Part shown: piece after piece, positions 11,601-23,540 of the stretch
Numbering within the stretch: position 1 is the stretch's first letter
Layout of the letters: each line of letters opens with the position of its first letter
DNA from: Knoxdaviesia capensis
Taxonomy: Eukaryota; Ascomycota; Sordariomycetes; Microascales; Gondwanamycetaceae
Direction: 5' to 3'
Length of the DNA stretch: 64,000 nucleotides
Assembly: GCA_001510575.1 (NCBI GenBank)
Contig: LNGK01000002.1
Span: forward strand, 465,271-529,270
Made by a program: the position numbers and the translations under genes
The notes under the pieces: generated by a model
What the model was told of the DNA's origin: nothing
Database searches by the model: none
The model's input: the letters and a program-made list of their open reading frames with translations, nothing else

Positions 11601-14600
11601 AATATAGTAATTCAGGTCAGTGGTTTTTTATTATTTTTATCATTATTTTTGTCGTTTGATTTTGTATGCTTTAGGCGTTATGTTGCTAGCTGCATGCTGG
11701 CCATCGACGCCATGCCTTAACCTTCGTGCTTCGCGTGCGTGGCCACGCCACTCACGCCAAGCTGTTGATAGAGACAATGCGCTTAGCAGGTACGCGGCAC
11801 GTCTGGCACACAAGAGCTGCTTCACTGGCCAGAGCGATGGGTGGGGTTGTGTTGCGGTCCGCAGAAAAGAAAAGTCAGGCTCCCCCTTCCTCTCTTTCAC
11901 AGCTACGGCGACCCGACGAAGTCCAATCGACTCGGGGCGGCTGTGGTTCCGGTGTTCGGGCCGCCGCTGGCACATTGAGGTTCTGGGCTGGCAGAAAGGG
12001 TAGCATTCGCTGGTCAGACGCGGCAATGGGCTACAGAACTTGGGCGCTAGGTGGGATGCCTCCTTGCTGCATGTTATGTCCTGAAGCGGTAACAAAACGT
12101 CTCCTCACCGTCTTGCTTCGCCAATAGCTCCCGAAGCCGTTAGACTAAGCGAAAACCACGTTTTGTGTTCATCAACGGGTGAGTACGTTAACACCAGCTC
12201 CTGACGACAGCAGCGAGACGTCACCCTCTCGTGTCCAGAACCTGGTTTTCCTCTCACCCAAAAAAAAAAAAAAAAAGAAAGACATCCATCCTCGTGCATC
12301 ACTGTTTGTATTTTCTGTTGCTTTCTTCACCCAGGGGCCCGCTTATTCCGGGTGCGTCTTCTCGGCCTTTTCTCGTTTCGTGCCGGCTTCTGTGCGTCCT
12401 TTGTCTCTGACTTATATCGCACGTTTGTCGCCTCTGGCACCTCGGACTCAGCCCGTGCGGAACGCAACATTTTTCGCTACCACCTGGGCGCGGGACGGGA
12501 AACCCAAGAACTGCTGCCAAACCACCCCGCTAGAGAGCGATGACGAAGCGTGTAGGGGACTCGAGCTGATGGTCTCCAGGACCAGGGCAGCGGAACCTGC
12601 ACGAACGGGCGGGGGTGGGCGGCTTTTGGGGGGCTGAAAGGACTCAAACGGGGAAGGGAGCGAGGGATTGAGTGCGTTGGTCGGTACCGTACCAGGTAGG
12701 TCGGCCGATGCGTGCCTCTTATGGATGTGCGGCCGAGAGCGGGTTCCGGTTCATCAGGCGTGACGGCAAGGGGGTCCTGGGGAGGGGAGGCGAATATGAG
12801 GGCTTTTTGAGCGGGTTTTCAAATAGAAAAGCTGTCCCTCCCGGACCCCGCCGGACTCCCACGGAAGACGGGGCCCACGACGACCTGTGGCACAGCGAGC
12901 TGGGGAGCCCACCAGCTCACACAATGATTCCAAGGGCGGAAGCCGTCCCAAGTTGTCCATCCCAAAACTAGAGTCTGTCATGCCACAAGATAGTGGGACC
13001 GGCGCCATGGGGGTGGGCCCTTGGCCTTTTCTTTTTCGGTTCTTGCTCTGCTCGGTTGGACCCTCCGCGCTAAGGGGCTCCCCAGTGCCACGGGCCTGGG
13101 AACGCGGAACCGAGAACGACAGGGCTAAGCGGTGGGATAATCCCTGGCCCATCATCATCAGGAGACTTACAAGATTCGACCAAACCAGCAAACGTGACAT
13201 GCAGAAAGATACACAGCGCGGTATCACATCTGCTGGTTTCGTCGGCCCACGGTCTCGTATCTGCCGGGCGTTCGGGGAACTAGGGGCCTCTCGCTCAGCA
13301 AGCCAGACCCGCGACAGACACCAGACACAGCTTTCGGATGGATGGAAGGCACCGCGTGAGACCTGGGCTGGGGGGGTGCTGTATTTGGTACAGACGAGGG
13401 TTTTTGTCGGTCGGCTACACGGGTAGGGAGGGCGAGCCAGCCTTCGGCACAGACCAATAGAGCCGAGAGGGCTGGAGAGTCTCGCGCCCCCCCCCCCTTG
13501 CCCCCCGCGGCGCCGATGAAAGAAGCGATAATAATCTCGTCTTCTCGGGCGGACTTCTTCCAATGCCGACCACCGCCTCCCAGTTGGGAGTCTCGCCGAT
13601 GGCGTTTCTTGCTCGGAGTGGCGGAACGGGGCAGGCTGCATTTTGCAGCTTCCCACCCAGTTCCGCTGCAGGATGGGAAGGGGGGGGGAGGAGAGGGGTT
13701 CGTGGGATCTCGGCGATGGCCTCTAGATACGGAGCCACAGCCGACAGCGCACCGCACCTGCGGTAATTTGTCTTGCATGCGGCATTACCACATAGTCCCT
13801 CATGCAACCTAAAAGGCCCTGGAGCACCCAAAAAAAAAAAGCTTGTTTGTCACAGCTCTCACCGCTCTCACAGCCCTCACGGATCCTCCACCAGGCACGT
13901 AGCATCCGCACGACCCCGAGCCGCGGGACGGCGAATACCCTCTCTTTTTATTTTTATCATTTATTTATTTTTATTTTTCCTTCTTTTCTTTTTTTAGGAC
14001 GGCGAACCCCCGGCACTTCGCGTTTTTGCTCCTCCCCGATGACATCGCATGCAAAGACGAAATGCAAACAACACTCCACCGCCCCCGCTTCGGGTAAGCC
14101 AGCCGTGAGCATGTCGGTATAGCATCTGGTCTCTTTTTTTGGATTGTTGGTCTCTTTTATCACCTGGTCTCGGTATTTTCGGGGGGTTCTTTGGTGCGGG
14201 CTGTCCATAGAAGAGCGCGTGGCGGGAGCGTGGTGTCATGGATGCATGGCATGCAATGCAATGCAACCAACCTCTTCCCATCTCACCCTCGTGCGTGAAT
14301 GGGGTTGCCCGCTGGCCTGGGCTGGAAAACGACAGAAAAAGCATAAAAATAAATAAAAATAAATAAAATCCGTGCGTGGCATTTCACGAGGACGCCAGTG
14401 GCGAAGCACTCGAATGACACCCCTTGATAGTTAACCTTTTGTTGGTTCCGCCCAGGGTGGGTTGAATACACGGTCAAACCCTGGTACAACCCTAACGACG
14501 GCGGACGGCCCCACCATAGCCAATTGAAGCCGTCGAATTAATAACGAGGCAGGTGGCGCCAGGTGACACCAGCTGGTAAGCGAGTACTGACAAATACAAA

Positions 14601-14793
14601 CAGGGAAAAAAAAAACATGGCGATCGACGACAAAAGTCCGTTTGTGAGCATCAAGCCCGAGTTGGAACTTTCCGCCGCTCTATGCCCCGCCCATTCCAAG
14701 TCCCCCTCTGAGTTCCTGTTTCTGTGGGTTCTCTTCACCAGACGGCCCCCTCTTCAAAAACCAGAACCATAAAAACATAACAGCACAGCCGCC
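8641..14793. other. intergenic, no gene recognised
   Basis: About 6 kb. The part from roughly 11,700 to 13,900 is GC-rich and therefore open in several frames at once on both strands (for example 12754-13656 on the - strand). The overlapping translations are Arg/Pro/Gly/Ser-rich and look like by-products of base composition. An A-run lies at about 12259-12274, a T-rich tract at about 13941-13996 and an AAAT-type tract at about 14337-14368. The last 270 bases should hold the promoter of the BolA-like gene; a CCAAT motif occurs near 14519-14523 on the + strand. Confidence 0.45.
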
Positions 14794-15291
14794 ATGCTCC
14801 GCTGTGTGCGGCTCGCGCGCCGCGTCCCCATCGCCCGGCCGGCCGCCGGCCTCCCGGGCGCCCGCACCGCCCCGGCGTCTCCAGCCGCCGCTGCGCGCTG
14901 TGCGCCGGCGCGGCAGATCCACAGCGCCGCCGGGACGCCCGCCCGCACTCCCGCCCCCCGCACGCGCAGAGCGCAGCCCAGCGCGCCCCGGCCGTACACC
15001 TCGGCGACAGCTCCGGCGGCCGCCGCCGCGGCGAGCGTGCCCCTCGAACCGCCCGCAGACCTGGACGCCGCCGAGGCCGAGATCTGGACGCGCCTGGCCC
15101 GCGAGTTCGCGCCCGCGCAGCTCGCCGTGCGCGACGTGTCGGGCGGCTGCGGCTCGATGTACGCGATCGAGATCGCGTCGGCGCGCTTCGCCGGCGCGCC
15201 GGTGCTCGCGCAGCAGCGCATGGTCAATGCCGTGCTGGCCGACCTGATGCAGCAGTGGCATGGCGTGCAGCTGCGCACGCGGGCGGTGTAG
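14794..15291 (+). CDS. mitochondrial BolA-like protein (BOL3/BOLA3 type)
   Basis: A single-exon gene of 165 codons with an ATG in good context (GCCGCCATGC). Residues 1 to about 85 are Arg/Ala/Pro-rich with almost no acidic residues, as in a mitochondrial targeting sequence plus linker. Residues about 95-165 form a BolA domain. It contains DVSGGCGSMY (Cys119), the helix region QQRMVNAVLADLM and the C-terminal WHGVQLRTR (His156). That Cys plus the C-terminal His is the pattern of the BOLA3/yeast Bol3 (Aim1) branch, which with monothiol glutaredoxin helps hand [4Fe-4S] clusters to mitochondrial targets such as lipoate synthase. The family role is established knowledge; the assignment to this branch is inferred from the GGCGSMY motif. 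The gene is convergent with the carboxylase gene, with 672 bp between stop codons. Its GC-rich third positions contrast with the DNA upstream. The start is the only ATG that keeps the whole presequence. Confidence 0.9.
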   Translation: MLRCVRLARRVPIARPAAGLPGARTAPASPAAAARCAPARQIHSAAGTPARTPAPRTRRAQPSAPRPYTSATAPAAAAAASVPLEPPADLDAAEAEIWTRLAREFAPAQLAVRDVSGGCGSMYAIEIASARFAGAPVLAQQRMVNAVLADLMQQWHGVQLRTRAV

Positions 15292-15963
15292 CCCCGCCGC
15301 CGTGTGCGGGGCCTTGGGGTGCTGCTGGAGGCGGACGGCTGGCTCTTTCTGTGCACGCCCAGGTTGGCCCGCAAACCCTAAGTCTCGCCGGGTGTCACCA
15401 CCGCACTTCTCTCGCTTCCTTCTGAAAAGCCGACCTTCAGATCCATATGAGCTTTGCGCTTCTCCCTCTACTCTTCCTTTTCTCCCTTGTCATTTCTATG
15501 CGTCGTTACAGCAACCCCCCCTTTTCTCTGTACCACCACTCCCGATCTGTATAACTGTGTGTTTTTTTTTTGGCTTCCGGTTACTGCTGTTCCTTCCACT
15601 GTTATTTCCTTAAGATAGACCTTGAATCATATATGTTCTTGCACCCATTTTCCGTCCTCGATGCACTTCGTGAACGACAGCGTGAGCATGCAAAACGCAC
15701 ATTTACCAGCTTCACCATTTCAGTAGTCACAGCAGCACAACCTAGGGCATATAAGAAGCAAGTGAGAAGCAAGCGTATTTAAAATAAAGCTATAAAACAT
15801 GATGATCATGGTCGTGTGTCCGTTAAGAAATGCAAATCCGGTACCCCTCAACTCTCTACCCTACTACCCCCCTCTACCACCATTATTATTCCCTGTATCT
15901 TCCCTCCCCACCTTGCACACACTACATAGCATAGCTCTCAGCATACACACACCCGCGCTCCGC
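15292..15963. other. convergent intergenic region
   Basis: This 672-bp stretch separates the stop codons of the BolA-like gene and the carboxylase gene and must hold both 3' ends. It is pyrimidine-rich on the + strand, with T-runs near 15561-15570 and AATAAA-like sequence near 15781-15787 (AAAATAAAGC). No gene is seen in it. Confidence 0.6.
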
Positions 15964-18900
15964 CTACTCCGACAGGAACTTGAGCACCGCATCGCGCTCC
16001 TCCACGGGCATCGTGCGCAGCACCTCGCGCACGCCCTTCATGCCCGCCACCTTGTTGCCGCGGATCAGCGTCTCCAGCTCGGCCGCCATGTTCTCCGCCT
16101 TGAGCGCCTCGACGCGCTCGGAGATCGCCTTGCGGTTGGCCTCGTACCACTCCGCCACCTCGCGGTCGCTCGTCGCAAACCCCTCCACGCCCGACCACGA
16201 CGCCAGCAGCGCCAGGTTGCGCTCGCGGATCGTCGCCGCCTTGGCGTCGTGCGCCTGCGCCGACAGCGCCCCGCCCTGCGCGCTCCACCCGGGCACCATG
16301 CGCCGGAGGATGTACTCCTCGTTGAGACGGCGGCGCAGGCGCCAGTAGAAGAAGCGCCGCGAGTTGCGCCACGCGAGCGCGTTGGTGATCACGCCCTTGG
16401 CCTTCATGCGGCCCGCACGGTCGTGCAGGTCCGCAAACTGCAGCGAAATCTGCGCGTACACCGGCAGCAGCTGCTTCTCGCGCTCGGTGATCTTCTTCTT
16501 CAGCACCTCCAGCTTGTCCTTGTCCATGTTCGGGTCGGCCTCCATCTCCTTCTTGAGCGCCGCATACGTCGGGTCGAGGCGCGTCATCACCGCCAGCTGT
16601 TTGTCCTTGCGGAACTTGATGCCCACGATCCCCTCCGGCTCTAGCACACCTCCGCGGGCCTCTTCGTCGGCGTACATCTCCATGTACGTCGGGTTGATGG
16701 TCGGGTCCACCACCACCCACGATCCACCGCGAAGCTCGCCATGCGGAGGAATGTACACAAAGATGGGCTGTTCGTAGCCGACAAGCGCGTCGACAATGTA
16801 CGATCCGAACTTGAGAACCTCGTTGTACATGTCACGCTGGCCACCCGAGAATCCACGCCAGTTGGCCAGAATCATCAGCGGCAGCTGCTCGCCCTTGTTG
16901 AAGTCGTTGATGGCCTGAGCCGTCTTGAATGCCGAGTTGGGGTACCACACGCCACCAGCCTCGTTGGTCACCTGCTCGATGGAGTCCGGGTTGGCAGCGT
17001 CGGCCGGAGTGATGTTCTCCACCGACCGCGTCTCCACGGCAATCACACCTATGGGGATACCACCGAGACGCGCGCGGCCAACAACCACCGTGCGCGCCCA
17101 TCCGCCAAGAGTCTCGACAAACGAGTCCTTGTCGAACAGACCCGGTTCAAACGTGCTGTCGTCCTCGACGTCAGGGTCCTCGGACCGGCCGCCAATCATC
17201 CACCGCACATCGTACGGCTGCTTCTGCGGCGGAGTGTACACCACATCGCGGTCCCACGTGTCCGGGTTGGGGCTGACGGGGACCGGGGCGTTGCGCTCCT
17301 TGGGGACGAACGACAGCCACTCGACAATCTTGGACACACCGGCAAAGTCGTCATTGGCAGTCATGTGCGAGACACCGTTGCGGTACATGATCTGGGTACC
17401 GCCCAGCTGGAGGTTGGAAGTATACACTTCCCGGCCCAGCAGGTTGTTCAGAGCCTGGGCACCGGTCAAGATAATGGGCTGGCCCTCGATCTGCACCGCA
17501 CGCTGTCCAAGGCGCACGAGGTACGCTCCGATACCGACCGAACGGCAAGTGACCAAGGTGACCGTGAAGATGTCGTTGTAGGCGCGGCTGGTGGCACCGG
17601 CAATGAGACCGGATCCACGCAGACACTCGACACCCAGACCATCCTCGGTTCCGACAATCGTCACAATCTTGTGGCGCTTCTCGCCGTCCTCGACAACCTC
17701 CTCGGTGATCACCTCGTTGGCGAAGCGCTTTCTGGCAACCTCGTCAAAGTACAGGTACTTGAAGCCCGCATCCTGAGACGCCGGGTTTTTCCACGCCACC
17801 TGGAAGTGCGGCATCAGCTCGTCGGCAAGACCGAGACGGGCACCCGAGTTGGCCGACAGGTAGATACGCGGGATGCCCAGTTTGCGGGCGAGCTCCGTGC
17901 ACTTGTGGAAGAAGCTGTCTTCCTTGGGTCCGAACGAGCCGATCTTGTACGTGATGTCGTTGGCCACAACGACCATGCGGCGGCCGCCGGGGTACTCGGG
18001 AGTCTTGGCCTTGAAGATCCAGCCGACCATGCCGCAAGTGTTGGTTCCCGGCTCGCGGTGCGCCTCGTCCAGGTTGTCCTGGTCGTCCAGCACGAGCTCC
18101 GTGAACGACATGCAGTCGCCAGTCTTGGGCTGCTGCGACGCCAGCGACGGGTTCTTCTTGACCGCCTTGATCCAGCTGTTCTGGATGGCCTGGCGGAAGA
18201 GCTCGGGGAAATCGTACACGTACTGCGTCCCCATGAGGTGGGCCTTGTAGCGCTTGGGCTGCAGAGGGTTCTTGGTGGCGTACGGCGTCGACACCGGCAG
18301 AAGGTGCATAGGACCCTTCTCCTTGGTGCCGCCGATGCTCTGGAACACCCACTCACCCTTCTCCGACTTCCGCTCGACGTAGATATCGACATCGACAATG
18401 TAGCCGGAAGTGTTGGTGATGATGAGACGAAGCGGAAGCGGGCTGCCCTGGGGATCCGTGCAAATGATGCGAATCTCAGCCTGAGCCACACGCAGTCTCC
18501 AGCCGCGGATCCCGAAACGGTCCAGGAATCCCTGCAGGCTGTGCTCGACCTCCTCGGGCTGAAGTTGGAAAACAGGCGAGAAGTTGAGGAAGATCTGGTT
18601 CAGATCCGAGTTGTTGCTGCCGATGATCTCCAGAGCATCAAAGATATCGTTGATCACGCGGTCGGCCTCGGAGATGAGGTACTCGGCAGTGGGGATTTCG
18701 TCACGAAGACGGCCGGGACGGATCACAGCACGCGTGAAGTACCGCTTGTCGGTCTCGACCGACTTGCCAATGCCCTCGTAGACGTGGATATTCTTGTTCT
18801 CGGTAAACACCGGCTTGATGTGGAACTTGGACAGACGGCCCAGCTCCAGCTGGAAGGCCAACGCCGGCTCGCTGTGGCGGATACTATCGTCCTCAACATA

Positions 18901-21900
18901 CTCCGGTCCACGGAAGGTGTAGTAGCCGGGATACGATCCATCGTTGTGGCCGCAGATAAAAGTCAAACGGCGCACGCCCCGGGACAGAAGCTCGTCCTTG
19001 AGCTGGTCCACGATCGACGAAATGCGCGCCAGAATCTCCTGGTCATCGCGGCTCTCGCCGTCGCGCACGGCAACATTGACAACAGCCGAGAGCTCCTCCG
19101 GCTCGCTGGAGTGCTTGGCCGACGGCTTGCGCTTTCCAGCGAGATCGGCAAGCAGGCCGGCGCGGTCCTTCTTCGAGATCAGGGGCAGCGCCTCCAGAGC
19201 CTTGGGCAGGATATCCTCCGCTTCATCCAGGTACTTGCAGGGGATAATCAGACCCTTGCGGTTGGGCTCGTCCTCCCAGCGGTTGGCAAGCTTGTACGAC
19301 ATGTCGCTGATCGAATGGATACGCTTGAAGTTAAACTCGCCGCTGATCGGCGTGGCCGGCGACGACGGGGCCGCAGACTGGAGGGGAAGGCCAAACTCGG
19401 ATTGGCCAATCTTGCGCAGGGCAAAGTCCCAAGACACAAAGAGGGGAGCACCAAGCTCGTCGCGGTGGTACTGGATCTGGTTAAGAATGTACGCACGGTA
19501 CGCGCGGCGAACATAGACCTCGAGAGCCGCCAGGGTGACCCAGGCGTCGTCGTGGGCGAAGAAGAGCGTCAGCACATCGAAGACGGTAAACTTGGAATCC
19601 ACCACCTCCTTGATGACGTCGAGGCTCGGCTCCCGATGATCCCAGCCAGTCTCGCCGTAGCGAGACTCAACAACCGAGGAGCGGAGAATGTGCTCCATCT
19701 GGACGGTGCGCTCCTCCAGCGATGGCAGCGAGCACTGGATCATGATCTCGCGCGCCTTCAGGGAGACCTTGGAGGTCGGGCGGGACTGGAGCTCGGTGAG
19801 CTGGCGCAGAGTGTCACGGAGATACTTGCCAACGTTGCCGACATTGGGCTTGTTGGGTTTGTACTCCTCCAGCAGGGCAAGGACCAGGGAGCTCTTGCTG
19901 CTAACGCGGCTGTGCGACAGAACCGTCTGCACAACCTTGGCAATGTCATCCTTGTGCTGGTCACGGAGCTTGAGAATCACACTATCCTCCTGCAGCTTCT
20001 GGCCCATGAACAGCCGCTCGGTATCGTAGTAAGACTGAAGGAGGTCCTTGATAACGTTCAGCTCGCGCACCTTCTGGCCATCGCCGTACAGGTCAAGCAC
20101 GGCGGTGAGGGGCTCGAGGGTGCCCTTGAGAATGTCCAGGTCGCTCGAGGCAGTGAGGTCGTCGATGAACTTCTGCATGGCACGCATGAGCGCCTTGGCC
20201 GGGAACTCGGCATGGCGCGACTTGGCACGCTCGACAATGTGGGTGAGCTGGGTGTCCAGCTTGTTGGGGATACGTCCGTGGAGGGCCGAGAATTGAGCAT
20301 TCCACTCGCTATAGGGCAGCTCGGAATCTCTGAGCACCTCGATGATCTCCTTGACGGTAGACTGCATGATAACGGAGTTATCGTATCCAAGCAGGATGCT
20401 CTTCAAGGTGTTGTAGAGGAGGGCAAAGCGCTGGGCAGGCTTGCGGCCAACAATGACGGGGTCGCCGTAGGCCGGCAGCTGGCCCAAGAAGGGCTGGGCC
20501 TGCTTGACGCGGGTGGGGTCATCCAGGGCGAGAATACCAAGGATGTCTCCCGCCTCAAGAGTAGCTCCAGGCTGCTTGATCAGTTGCACAACACCGTCCT
20601 CCTGGGCAACCAGGGGCATGTACATCTTCATGACCTCAACCTCGGCAAAGGTCTGGCCCGCCTTGACGTGCGAGCCGTTCTCAACAGAGTACTTGACGAG
20701 CTTTCCAGGGCTGGGCGTGCGCAGCTGAGTGGGGTCGTTCTCCTGCTCAAGGAGACAGGTCTTGCTATCAACGGACACACGGGTAGCACCAACCTCCTCC
20801 TTCCAGTACACGTTGTGCGACTTGCCGTCCAGCAGGATCAGCAGACCACCGTCGCTGAGAGCACGAACACCAACGGAGCACCGGGATCCGTTGATGAAAA
20901 GGTGGTACGAATCGTGGCTGGCGCGGGTGACGGTGAACTTGTAGCGGAAGCCCTCGTAGATAAAATCGACAGCGAAGACGGTCTTGAGGATGTCCTTCGA
21001 CTGCACTTGACCCTTCTCAAGGCCGGCCTGGTATTCGGAGAAGGCAGTTTCGCTGGTCACGTGGGCCTTGGTAACGGCTCCGCACACAGCAGCCAGCATC
21101 GGGTTGGGGCGCTCAGCGGTGAGCTTCTTCGAGATGAGCTCGTCGAGCCACCCGGTGGTGATGGTGTTGTCCTCGAAGGCCTCGGTCTCGAGAAGCTTGA
21201 TCAGATACTCGACCGTGGTGCGGAAGTCACCGCGAATGCTGAGCTCCTTCAGGGCGATGACCATGTGCTTCCGCGAAGCCGAGCGGTTTTCGCCGTACGC
21301 GAAAATGTGACCAAACTGCGAATCGGAGAAACTGTGAATACCACCTTGGGAACCAACGGAGAAGTAGCCCCACACGTTGGAGCTACTACGGAAGTTCAGC
21401 TCGTGCATGACACCGTTGGAGGGCTTGAATCCGGCACCGGGATCCTCAGAAGTGATTCTGCAGGCGGTGGTGTGGCCCTTGGGGCGGGGCCGGCGCTGGG
21501 TCTTCTCGCTCTCGGGGTTCTTGAACTCGAAATCGATCTCGGTCGACGCCTTGGGGTCGACGCCGTACAGCAGCCGGATGTCGCGAATTCGGTGCAGCGG
21601 GATACCCATGGCAATCTGGAGCTGGGCACTAGGCAGGTTGACGCCACTGACCATCTCGGTGGTGGGATGCTCGACCTGCAGACGGGGGTTGAGCTCGAGG
21701 AAGTAGAACTTGTCCTCGGCGTGCGAGTACAGGTACTCGACGGTTCCCGCGGAGACGTATCCGACCAGCTTGCCCAGACGAACAGCAGCCTTCTCCATGG
21801 CGGTGAAGGTGTCAGGCTTCGCAATTGTCACGGGGGCCTCCTCGATAATCTTCTGATGGCGACGCTGGACCGAGCAGTCACGGCCAAACAGCGAGATGTT

Positions 21901-23294
21901 GTTGCCATACTGATCGGCCAAAAGCTGGACCTCAAGATGGCGGGCGTTGCCAGCGAGCTTCATGATGAAGATGGGCGAGCCGGGAATTTCGTTGGCGGCG
22001 GCCTTGTAGAGCTCTTCGAAGCCCTCCTCCTGGGTAACCTTGCGGATACCCTTGCCACCACCGCCCTCGGAGGCTTTCACCATGACGGGGAAGCCAATCT
22101 CACGAGCTTTTTGCAGGCCTTCCTCCCACGAGGTGACGCATCCCTTGCGGTAAACATCATCGGAAACGGTAACGATTCCATGCTTATCTATCACGACCTG
22201 GTCGACGCCAGTGCCAGACCACGGGATACAGGGCACGCGAGCGTGCTGGGCGACAATTGTGGAGGAGATCTTGTCGCCGAGAGATCGCATGGCGGAGCCG
22301 GGCGGGCCGATAAATACGATTTTCTTGGGGGACGCGGCCAGAGATTCGGGAAGCTTCGGGTTTTCGGAAGCGTGACCCCTAATTGAAGGCAAACGCAAAC
22401 AGGCTGATTAGCGATGTGTCTGCCACTGAGGACGCCACCACTGGGCGTAAAAAGCATGGGGGGGGGGTTTTTTTTCAAGATATTGCAACGCCTGACCCAG
22501 GAGACGCGTAGGCACTCTCCAAAAGTCAATTTGGCCGACTCGCCGTACCAGGTTCCAGAATGACAGCAAAACGAGAAAGAGCAGAGAAAACTCACCATCC
22601 GGCCCACACAGCATGGACGTCCATACGCTCAGCAATATCCACGATAAGCTCGACATTGGCGTAATTGTGATTATTTGTTCCTCCGGGAACCTCGACGTAG
22701 TGGTCAGCCATTCGAATGTAGTCGGCGTTGGCTTGTAGATCTTCGGGGGTGGCCATGACGGTGAAGTGAATGGCGCGCTCGTCGCCGAAGGTTTCGTAGG
22801 CCCATTTTCGCACGGATCGGATTTCTTTGACAGCAGCAATACCGTTGTTGGCAATGAGAACCTGATTTCGAGCAAGAAGGTGAACTGTTAGCCTGGTGGC
22901 ATGCTTCGGGTGCTTGATCTGGACGGGACGTCGTATTTCTCCGAGTCGTCTTCCCATGACAAAAACCGGAGCCCTGGAGCAAAACAGCAAAGTCTGAAGT
23001 AACCCAGGCCCACACCGTAGTGCCTGGAACAGGCAACGCTGAAGGCAATCGGACACTTGCGGAAAAGCTGCAGCTTCCTGTCGTCATTGTCGCCAGGGGA
23101 GAAGGAGAAAAAGCACGGGGCAGAATGGCACTCACATTGGTGATGACGGTGTGGCCGCCATGGCTGGCGACAAAATCCTTCACTTTCGACAACGGGGCAT
23201 TCTCTAAGCTGTTTCCACCAATAAAGTTGTCTGCGACTTTGCGTCTTTCGAGCTTTGCGGCGGCAGGCCGTTTCGCAGCGGTTAACTCGGTCAT
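15964..23294 (-). CDS. ACC1: acetyl-CoA carboxylase, cytosolic, multifunctional (ACC1)
   Basis: Makes malonyl-CoA from acetyl-CoA, bicarbonate and ATP, the committed step of fatty-acid synthesis. Three exons: 23294-23136 (53 codons), 22861-22596 and 22378-15964. Introns are 274 and 217 bp (GTGAGT...CAG and GTGAGT...TAG, phases 0 and 2). Together they give 2,279 residues, the usual length of fungal ACC. Domains in order: biotin carboxylase with ATP-grasp glycine loop GGGGKG at about 247-252; biotin carrier with EVMKM, biotinyl Lys about 726; a long central region with FKRIHSISDM, where Ser1164 fits a Snf1/AMPK site and aligns with the yeast Ser1157 region; carboxyltransferase N-lobe (SANSGARLG near 1650) and C-lobe (NWRGFSGGQRDM near 1980). 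The strong GC-ending codon bias leaves a 1,881-codon antisense frame that is a shadow. Pyrimidine tracts lie upstream on the sense strand. No defect seen. Confidence 0.97.
22379..22595 (-). other. ACC1 intron 2
   Basis: 217 bp, donor GTGAGT after the first two bases of a Trp codon, acceptor TTAG. Joining restores WAGW-GHASENPKLP, the invariant biotin carboxylase sequence. It contains a run of G next to a run of T near 22459-22475. Confidence 0.93.
22862..23135 (-). other. ACC1 intron 1
   Basis: 274 bp, donor GTGAGT after codon 53 (ITN), acceptor TCAG just before GTTCTC (Val-Leu). It separates the N-terminal leader from the biotin carboxylase domain, which starts VLIANNGIAAVKE. Phase 0. Confidence 0.93.
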
Positions 23295-23368
23295 GGTGAG
23301 CTAGATATGTGGTGGGATGGGTCTTCAGCGGAAGGGGGGTGATTCGCTGAGGTTGTTGAGGAAGCAGA

Positions 23369-23391
23369 AGAGAGAGAGAGAGAGAGAGAGA
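23369..23391. repeat. (AG)n microsatellite
   Basis: Eleven or so AG units in the presumed 5' UTR or promoter of ACC1. On the gene's sense strand this is a CT repeat, a common element near fungal transcription starts. Confidence 0.85.
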
Positions 23392-23512
23392 TAGATTTGG
23401 GAAGAGTTCGGAGGTCGGAGAATAGAGGCGGGAGTCGAGAGAATCGACGGATAGGAAAAGGTCGGTATTATGTTCTCTTGACCAAGTGAGTCAAACGGAA
23501 GAAAACACAAGG

Positions 23513-23540
23513 GGAAAAAGAAAAGAAAAGAAAAGAAAAG
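23513..23540. repeat. (GAAAA)n short tandem repeat
   Basis: Five to six GAAAA units, about 220 bp upstream of the ACC1 start codon; a pyrimidine repeat on the sense strand. Confidence 0.8.

Noticed and set aside
12754..13656. 300-codon - strand frame as a gene
   Set aside because: GC-rich region open in several frames on both strands; Arg/Pro/Ser-rich translation, no domain, no splice-supported model.
16741..22386. 1,881-codon + strand frame as a gene
   Set aside because: It lies wholly antisense to ACC1, has no recognisable domain, and follows from the sense-strand codon bias.
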